Source: Alistipes sp. UBA928
GTDB taxonomy: Bacteria; Bacteroidota; Bacteroidia; Bacteroidales; Rikenellaceae
Length of the DNA stretch: 13,094 bases
Assembly (NCBI GenBank): GCA_002293665.1
Contig: DBDQ01000048.1
Coordinates: forward strand, 167-13,260
Direction of reading: 5' to 3'
Part shown: in pieces, positions 8,210 through 13,094 of the stretch
How positions within the stretch are numbered: position 1 is the stretch's first letter
Layout of the letters: each line of letters begins with the position of its first letter
The notes under the pieces: generated by a model
The model's input: only the letters and a program-made list of their open reading frames with translations
The model's database searches: none
Told to the model about the DNA's origin: nothing
Position numbers and translations under genes: made by a program

Positions 8210-8303
8210 ACCTACGGAAAACAGGTGAAAATAAGAAAATAGTGATCGGGGCGAAAACCGACAGTATAACAAACTCGAAAACCACTTGAAAAACAACACA
8301 GCC

Positions 8304-8579
8304 ATGAATAAACCTATTTGTCAAAGTTGCGGAATGAACATGCGTTCCGCAGCCGATTACGGCACTAACGCCGACGGCAGTCCGAACCGGGAGTATTGCC
8401 ACTATTGTTACCAGAACGGTGCGTTTACCCGCGACGTGACAATGGAGGAGATGATGGAAACAAACCTGCAATTCATCGACCACTGGAACGCCGAAACGGG
8501 TAATAACTATACTGCCGACGAGGCCCGTCCAATCCTGCGCCAGTTCCTGTCGACGCTCAAACGCTGGCGCAAAGCGTAA
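8304..8579 (+). CDS. Small putative zinc-ribbon protein (Zn_ribbon_2-like)
   Basis: This 91-aa protein begins MNKPICQSCGM. Two CxxC pairs (C6/C9 and C32/C35) form a four-cysteine zinc ribbon, with the family-typical stretch YGTNADGSPNREYCHYCYQ between and around them, then GAFTRDVTMEEMM. The rest is an acidic and aromatic helical tail. This matches the widespread Putative zinc ribbon domain family of unknown function. The ATG at 8304 is preferred over an in-frame TTG at 8286, because homologs usually begin directly at the MxxPxCQSCGM motif. It is the only clearly intact plus-strand gene in the window and has its own promoter. It is probably soluble and cytoplasmic. The biological role is not known to me. 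Confidence 0.88.
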   Translation: MNKPICQSCGMNMRSAADYGTNADGSPNREYCHYCYQNGAFTRDVTMEEMMETNLQFIDHWNAETGNNYTADEARPILRQFLSTLKRWRKA

Positions 8580-8598
8580 TCCGTGCAAAAGCTACCCC

Positions 8599-8944
8599 AT
8601 GACGCCTACCCTGTTCATTCTGTCGGGGCGGCCGGGTGTGGAAAAGTCGACGCTGGCGCAACTGCTCGCGGCTGAACGCGGCGCGAATGAGAGGCTGTGG
8701 CCGCGGCGAACGGTGCTCGCGCGCTCAACATAGAAGTCGGAGGCTCAGACCGCAGAGCCATTGCCGCCGGGTCGAGGAACGCGAATACCAAGCCTGGACT
8801 GCTTCCCGAATTATAATCGATACTGCCGGACGATCATCTGTCAGTAATATTTGTCGACGACGCCTTAGCCTCGGAGGCGATTTTGTCGGTGGGGCGCCTC
8901 TTCTACCGCGTCTTGAAATATTTATTGCGGGCCGGTCGTCATAA
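8599..8944 (+). pseudogene. Remnant of a P-loop (AAA/adenylylsulfate-kinase-like) kinase gene, deleted and frameshifted
   Basis: The ATG at 8599 begins MTPTLFILSGRPGVEKSTLA, a P-loop kinase start with Walker A GRPGVEKST, where the usual Gly before Lys is Glu. This frame stops at 8731. A second frame (about 8700-8760) reads GARALNIEVGGSDRRAI. A third (about 8765-8845) reads RVEEREYQAWTASRIIIDTA followed by GRS. These resemble, in order, the middle and C-terminal blocks of small P-loop kinases that usually read ARALNIEV-CSD, HRRRVE, REY-AW and R-VIDTAGRS. Intact relatives are roughly 170-190 aa, so around 80 codons seem to be missing between the P-loop and the middle block, with more lost before REYQAW. 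The gene lies 19 nt after the zinc-ribbon stop. Its 3' end converges with the GNAT gene, and the exact boundary is uncertain. Confidence 0.6.
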
Positions 8945-9823
8945 TCGTTTTATCATTTCGAATTGCCGGCCGGCAGGGGTGATACCGTGGGATTGCAGGA
9001 ATCCGGCCACTGCCTCGTCGCAGCCGATCTCGGTGTTGATGCACTTGACGCCGGGAGCGCGGTTTTGGGTGAGTGTTTGTTTGAGCAGTGCCGAACCGAT
9101 GCCTTTACGGCGGTGGGTTTTCGCGACGGCGATCTGGGTAATGTCGCCTGACGCGGGTTCGAAGATTGCGTAGCCGACGAGCCGGCAATCAGATGGATCG
9201 CAGGACGGGCCGTCGAATGCGCCGAGAGTGACGAAATCTTCGGGTGTGCGTTCGATGGCCTCGAAACTGTTCTGCCACGAGGGGGTGAAGTCCCAAAACT
9301 CGGGGGCCGGATCGCGCAATGCCGCCGGTTCCACTTGCCGGATTGTACTCCCACATTCTGCGTAGCCAATTCTGCCGTCGGCGTTCCGACTGTTCCGACT
9401 ACGGAAATAATTGAACTCGCGCGAAACCTCGAACCCAAGTCGCCGGTAGACCGATACCGCCGCCGTGTTGTGCTGCAAAACTTCCAACAGATACTGCGTA
9501 ATCCCCGCCGCACGCAGATGGGGCAGCGAAGCCTCGAAGATTTGCGTTGCCAGGCCCCGGCCCCGATACTCCGGCAGAGTGCCTGTTCCGGTGTCGTAGA
9601 CCGTCGGTTGGCCGCCTAAAATCCCGATGCCGTTAAAAGTGAACCCCGCGATGCGACCGTCGCCGTCGAATGCCGCGAAAGAGAGTGCCGGATCGAATCC
9701 ACGCCGCCGGAGCATGGTACGTAGCTCGTCGGGCGTGATCTGCACCTCGTACTCCGCAAAAGCCGCCCCGAAAGCCGCAGCCAGCGTCTCGAAACCGGTG
9801 TGTGCAAGTGATCTTATATCCAT
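8939..9823 (-). CDS. Tandem GNAT-family N-acetyltransferase
   Basis: This 294-aa protein has two GNAT folds. The N-terminal domain (~1-140) has the acetyl-CoA-binding motif A with YRGRGLA (86-92) after the strand YDTGTGTLPE, followed by the NTAAVSVYRRLGFE block (119-132). The C-terminal domain (~155-294) has DITQIAVAKTHRRKGIGSALL (227-247), with RRKGIGS as the pyrophosphate loop, and ends in a weaker HGITP/EMIKRL segment. Both loops look competent, although in tandem GNATs one copy is often catalytically silent. The acceptor substrate cannot be told. It lies 31 nt downstream of the GH95 gene on the same strand and may be co-transcribed. A link to sugar use is possible but not shown. No clear terminator follows it. 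Confidence 0.88.
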   Translation of the reverse strand: MDIRSLAHTGFETLAAAFGAAFAEYEVQITPDELRTMLRRRGFDPALSFAAFDGDGRIAGFTFNGIGILGGQPTVYDTGTGTLPEYRGRGLATQIFEASLPHLRAAGITQYLLEVLQHNTAAVSVYRRLGFEVSREFNYFRSRNSRNADGRIGYAECGSTIRQVEPAALRDPAPEFWDFTPSWQNSFEAIERTPEDFVTLGAFDGPSCDPSDCRLVGYAIFEPASGDITQIAVAKTHRRKGIGSALLKQTLTQNRAPGVKCINTEIGCDEAVAGFLQSHGITPAGRQFEMIKRL

Positions 9824-9854
9824 AATCCTACAAATTTGCGACCTTCGTAAAGGT

Positions 9855-12293
9855 TTATTCGTCTATACTCTCTACTATGTAGGTTTCTCCCGCGGTGGTG
9901 GCGAATTCCAACACTTCGCCCTCCGTCGAGACAAACTCCGCTCCGCCGCGCACCGGGGTCACCTTAACCGGCGTTGCGGTACGCAGCCGGCAGGGCTTTC
10001 CTGAGTTGGAACGGATAACGGCCTTGTCGAGCTTTCCGTCGTTCCACTCCATGTCTATGCCGAATCCGCCGCGGGCCCTGAGGCCCGCGATGGTGCCGTC
10101 GCTCCATTGGCGAGGCAGTGCCGGCAGCAGCGATATTTCTCCGCCGTGGCTCTGCATCAGCATCTCGGTCATGCCTGCAGTAACTCCCTGTATCGCCTGG
10201 TTTCCTTCGAACGACGGCGTTATGTCGCTGTCTTCGCGGCGGGGGTGGAGGCTCACGTCGGTCATCATCAGGCGGAGTATGTCGTAAGCCTTGTCGGACT
10301 CTTCGAGGCGGGCGTGTATGTTTATCTTCCATGCCCCCGACCAACCGCGGTTGATGTCGCCGCCGCGCCGATCCAGCGTCACCCGCACCGCGTCGATAAG
10401 TTCGGGAGTGCCGTGCAGGGTTATGTCGCAGTCGGGATAGACGGCGTAGAGGTGCGACAGATGGCGGTGGGTAGGTTCGACCTCGGCGAAGTCGTATATC
10501 CACTCCTGCAACTGGCCGTGGGCACCCGTTTGGTGGGGCGGTATGCGGGGTATGATCTTGTTCATCCGCCGGATCATGTCGTCGTCGGTTCCGAGAATGG
10601 TGAACGCTTCGACACAATCTCTGAACAGCCTGCGTATCATCTGGTTGTCGGCCGACGAACCGAATGACACGGCACAGCGATTGCCATCCTCGTCGAAGAA
10701 GTAGTTCTCGGGAGAGGTTGCCGGACAGGTCACGATGTAGTTGTTGCCCGTGACGGGCTCTTCTACCATGAAGTCGATGCAAAACTGTGCCGCTCCCTTC
10801 ATCAGGGGGTATATCCTCCGGAGGTACTCGATGTCGTCGGGATCGTACAGATAGTGATCGTAGAGTTGCTGCATTAGCCACACGCCCGCCATGGGCCACG
10901 TGGCGTGGAGCGGATTGCCGTCGGTGGGGGCGGTGTTGAACCAGACGTCGGTGCCGTGGTGGGCGCACCATCCGCCACAGCCGTAGAGTTCGCGGGCCGT
11001 GCGTGCCCCCGCCTCGGCGAGATTCTCGACGAACAGCACGAGCGATTCGTTCACATCCGGAAGAGCCGTGCTCTCCACGGGCCAGTAGCACTCCTGAATG
11101 TTGATGTTGTGAGTCCAGCGCCCCTGCCACCGTCCCTCCAGATTGTCGAGCCACATGTTGTGGTTGTTGAAGGCCAGCGTATTCTCCCTTGCACCGGCAA
11201 GCATCAGGTAGCGGCCGTACTGGAAATAGCGGGCGGCATAGGCTGGATCGTCGTTGCCGGCGCGTTGGCGCTCCATGCTCCGGGTGGTGGTCATCTGCGG
11301 ATCGGGATCGGGGCCGAGATCGAGCCTGAGCGAGGCGAACAGAGGACAATAGTCGTCGAGGTGCCTTTCGAGCAGCTGCCGGTAGGAGTATGTCGACGCT
11401 TTGTCGAGATACTCAGCGCACCGCTGTCTCTCGTCGGCCGATACGTCGTTCCATTTCACCCAGTTGGTGGCTCCGGCCAAAACGAACGTCACCGCGTCGG
11501 CCCCCTCCACCGTTATACGGTCGCCGTCCACGGCGAGGCTTCCGCCTTCGTTCAGGACGCGCACCTTAGACTGCCACCTCATTTGCGGAGGCAGCAGGCG
11601 CGTGGCGTGGTTGCCTCCCGGATCGGAGATCGTCGTCCCCTCCATCGTTATCTCGTTGCCCGAGGCGCCGGTTTGCGCGCTCGGCTGCAGGCTGGAGAGC
11701 CAACTCGTGAGGTCGATTTTGCCCTTATGGTCGGCGGTCAGCCTCACCACGATAACCTGATCGGGGTAGCTGGCGAATATCTCGCGCGAGTATCCCACTC
11801 CGTCGATACGGTATTTCACCGAGACCAGGGCGCTGTCCATACTCAGGGTGCGGCTATAATCGACCGCCGCGGCGGGGTCGTGTCCCCGCATCTCGAAGTT
11901 GAGCCGCCCCATGGGTTGGTAGCGCTGCACGGCCTGGGGATCGCTGCCGAGCTTGTAGGCTTCGTTGTGGGCCTCCCGCCAATTCTTTGCGAAGGCGTAT
12001 TGGCGCACCTTGCCGAGTATCTCCGGCCCTTGGGAATTGTTGGGATTGTAGGGGCCTCCCGTCCAAAGCGTTTCGTCGTTGAACGCAATCACCTCGTGGT
12101 CGATCGAGCCGGGGATCATGGCTCCGAAACGGCCGGTGCCGACGGGCAGACCCTCCCAGTACTTGGTGGCCGGCACGTCGTACCACCACTTCATGGCGAG
12201 TTGTTCGACGTCGATCTCATCCTTTCCCGGCGAGCATGACACCAGGCACGAAAGCGCCAGGACCGATAATGTGGCAATAAATATGGTTTTCAT
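9855..12293 (-). CDS. GH95-family alpha-L-fucosidase/galactosidase-like lipoprotein
   Basis: This is an 812-aa glycoside hydrolase of family 95, typical in length for the family. The start MKTIFIATLSVLALSCLVSC gives a signal peptide with lipobox LVSC (Cys20). An earlier in-frame ATG at 12401 is rejected because it would bury this signal. The N-terminal domain has WYDVPATKYWEGLPVGTGRF (37-56) and FNDETLWTGGP (71-81), both family signatures. The (alpha/alpha)6 barrel holds WTHNINIQECYWPVE (393-407), in which N396 and N398 match the paired Asn of family members. It also holds SPEN (527-530), where E529 matches the general acid, then HRHLSHLYAVYP (609-620) and GWSGAWKINIHARL (650-663). At the place where many members have FQIDGNFG, this protein has FEGNQAIQG (695-703). 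Activity on alpha-L-fucosides or alpha-L-galactosides is likely, probably in the periplasm or on the cell surface. It starts 10 nt after the stop of the HTCS regulator gene. Confidence 0.93.
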   Translation of the reverse strand: MKTIFIATLSVLALSCLVSCSPGKDEIDVEQLAMKWWYDVPATKYWEGLPVGTGRFGAMIPGSIDHEVIAFNDETLWTGGPYNPNNSQGPEILGKVRQYAFAKNWREAHNEAYKLGSDPQAVQRYQPMGRLNFEMRGHDPAAAVDYSRTLSMDSALVSVKYRIDGVGYSREIFASYPDQVIVVRLTADHKGKIDLTSWLSSLQPSAQTGASGNEITMEGTTISDPGGNHATRLLPPQMRWQSKVRVLNEGGSLAVDGDRITVEGADAVTFVLAGATNWVKWNDVSADERQRCAEYLDKASTYSYRQLLERHLDDYCPLFASLRLDLGPDPDPQMTTTRSMERQRAGNDDPAYAARYFQYGRYLMLAGARENTLAFNNHNMWLDNLEGRWQGRWTHNINIQECYWPVESTALPDVNESLVLFVENLAEAGARTARELYGCGGWCAHHGTDVWFNTAPTDGNPLHATWPMAGVWLMQQLYDHYLYDPDDIEYLRRIYPLMKGAAQFCIDFMVEEPVTGNNYIVTCPATSPENYFFDEDGNRCAVSFGSSADNQMIRRLFRDCVEAFTILGTDDDMIRRMNKIIPRIPPHQTGAHGQLQEWIYDFAEVEPTHRHLSHLYAVYPDCDITLHGTPELIDAVRVTLDRRGGDINRGWSGAWKINIHARLEESDKAYDILRLMMTDVSLHPRREDSDITPSFEGNQAIQGVTAGMTEMLMQSHGGEISLLPALPRQWSDGTIAGLRARGGFGIDMEWNDGKLDKAVIRSNSGKPCRLRTATPVKVTPVRGGAEFVSTEGEVLEFATTAGETYIVESIDE

Positions 12294-12303
12294 AATATCT
12301 TCG

Positions 12304-13094
12304 CTATTTCGATTCGCGATTAGGAGCCGACACACTGATGGGTGTGTGGCCGAAGTATTTCTTGAAGGCTGTGCCGAAGTAGTTGGCACTGGTAAAACCA
12401 CACATCTCGCTCACCTCGGCCACGCTGTACCGTCCCGTTCTCAGCAGTTCCGAAGCATGGTTCAGGCGGATGCTTTTGATAAACTCGGCGGGCGAGTTGC
12501 CCGTCAGCGCTTTGATCTTCTGGTAGAGCAGCGACCGGCTGACGTGCATTACCGACGCGAAGTCGTCTTTGTGAAACCCTGTGTTAGCGATGTTGGCACG
12601 CACCGCCTCTATCGCTTTTTTGATGAATTGGTCGTTCATCTCGTTGGCGAACACGTTATGGTCGCCGTTATCGGCGGCGCTCATCACCTGCAGCGTCCTT
12701 TTGCGAACGAAATCGCGGTTTTGCAGTATCGAGGCTATGCGCCGCGAGAGCACCGTGATGTCGAACGGCTTGGTGATATAGTCGTCGGCCCCGAGGCCCA
12801 GACCCTCCAACTGTTTGGTCTGTTCGGAGAGCGAGGTGAGCAGCATCACGGGAATGTGGGCGGTCAGGAAGGTCGATTTCACGAGGCGGCACAACTCGAA
12901 TCCATCCATGTTAGGCATCATTATGTCCGAAATGATCAGGTCGGGCATCTTCTTTTCTACGGCCTCCCATGCCTGGGCTCCGTCGGCGGCGACCGTAACG
13001 TGGTATGACCTTCGCAGGGCGTTTTTGAGGAACTCCCTCAGTTGATCGTTGTCCTCCACGACGAGAATATGTGTCCGGGGCGACCGGGCCCCGC
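12304..13094 (-). CDS. Hybrid two-component system (HTCS) regulator, C-terminal receiver and AraC-type DNA-binding part
   Basis: The open frame enters from the right edge (last full codon 13090-13092, no start seen) and ends with TAG at 12304; 262 residues are visible. A response-regulator receiver comes first, with acidic pocket VVEDND, the phospho-acceptor Asp in IISDIMMPNMDG (codon 12925-12927), the TSLSEQTKQLEGL segment, and the Lys of GADDYITKPF. An AraC-type helix-turn-helix pair follows, with FASVMHVSRSLLYQKIKALT and VAEVSEMCGFTSANYF, then FKKYFGHTP at the C-terminus. This order is the C-terminal end of Bacteroidota HTCS proteins, which sense oligosaccharides in the periplasm and switch on neighbouring glycan-use genes. 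A stand-alone receiver-AraC response regulator is less likely, because the frame continues upstream of the receiver into a linker (GARSPRTHI). The tight spacing to the GH95 gene makes that gene its likely target. Confidence 0.88.
   Translation of the reverse strand, partial: GARSPRTHILVVEDNDQLREFLKNALRRSYHVTVAADGAQAWEAVEKKMPDLIISDIMMPNMDGFELCRLVKSTFLTAHIPVMLLTSLSEQTKQLEGLGLGADDYITKPFDITVLSRRIASILQNRDFVRKRTLQVMSAADNGDHNVFANEMNDQFIKKAIEAVRANIANTGFHKDDFASVMHVSRSLLYQKIKALTGNSPAEFIKSIRLNHASELLRTGRYSVAEVSEMCGFTSANYFGTAFKKYFGHTPISVSAPNRESK

Larger units (their letters stand above)
7892..8303. other. Divergent intergenic region between the lipoprotein operon and the zinc-ribbon gene
   Basis: About 410 bp lies between the two divergent genes. 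It is more AT-rich than its neighbours from about 8000 to 8300. It holds the short signal-peptide ORF (7925-8002), an inverted repeat (7953-7978), short 5-bp stem-loops at 8037-8052 and 8063-8079, a CRP/FNR-like palindrome (8095-8108) and the plus-strand promoter (8177-8209). A minus-strand promoter for the operon must lie here. The only candidate I see is TATATTCG at 8066-8073, a one-mismatch TAnnTTTG with no good -33 partner, so I leave that promoter unassigned. Confidence 0.7.

Noticed and set aside
8286..8303. TTG start adding six residues to the zinc-ribbon protein.
   Set aside because: The ATG at 8304 gives the family-typical MxxPxCQSCGM beginning, and a TTG start is not needed.
8820..8963. 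Open stretch with VIFVDDALASEAILSVGR that could suggest a Walker B or helical domain in the pseudogene region.
   Set aside because: The kinase family's terminal block (IIIDTAGRS) is in another frame over the same bases. This stretch then runs antisense into the GNAT gene, so it is probably an unselected frame.
8964..8975. 12-bp GC palindrome TGCCGGCCGGCA.
   Set aside because: It lies inside the end of the GNAT coding region, has no T-run, and a GC-rich codon run can produce it by chance.
10905..12239. 444-codon plus-strand open frame opposite the GH95 gene.
   Set aside because: The minus strand has the full GH95 signature set, and the plus-strand product has no domain or signal.
12294..12401. 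Upstream in-frame start that would add 36 residues to the GH95 protein.
   Set aside because: It overlaps the end of the HTCS coding sequence and would place a normal lipoprotein signal peptide internally.

Overview
The window is most likely a chromosomal fragment from a GC-rich member of the Bacteroidales, with an Alistipes/Rikenellaceae-like organism as the best guess. Four things point there: lipoproteins starting MKT/MKM with short lipoboxes and Ig-like BIG2 domains, a fimbrillin-like N-terminal domain found twice, a hybrid two-component (HTCS) regulator beside a GH95 glycosidase, and promoter boxes of the Bacteroidota TAnnTTTG type. Nearly everything is coded on the minus strand. No rRNA, tRNA, CRISPR array or insertion sequence was seen.

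Layout, left to right. (1) 1-1268 (-) is the N-terminal part of an AddA/RecB-like UvrD-family helicase, cut by the window edge. (2) A strong intrinsic terminator at 1332-1367 closes a lipoprotein operon read leftwards from about 8000 to 1388. In order of transcription the operon holds a possible 25-residue signal-peptide ORF, a 434-aa Ig-repeat lipoprotein, a 523-aa fimbrillin-like lipoprotein, and a 1184-aa lipoprotein. The last one joins a fimbrillin-like module, a BIG2 domain, a PPP-type metallophosphatase, a second BIG2 domain and an M64 (IgA-protease-family) metallopeptidase. (3) A roughly 400-bp divergent intergenic region holds a canonical Bacteroidota promoter for a plus-strand zinc-ribbon gene (8304-8579). 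It also holds a CRP/FNR-like palindrome and a perfect inverted repeat. (4) 8599 to about 8944 (+) is a decayed, internally deleted and frameshifted P-loop kinase gene. (5) 8939-13094 (-) is a tight run of an HTCS regulator (C-terminal half visible), a GH95 lipoprotein and a tandem GNAT acetyltransferase. This looks like part of a carbohydrate-utilisation locus whose SusC/SusD genes, if any, lie outside the window.

The most noteworthy system is the three-lipoprotein operon. Two members share a paralogous ~280-residue fimbrillin-like module. One of them carries two unrelated putative enzymes, a phosphatase and a metallopeptidase, on the same surface-anchored chain. The lipoproteins would be expected in the outer membrane or on the cell surface, which suggests a machine that acts on host or dietary (phospho)glycoproteins. 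That role is inferred from domain content only.
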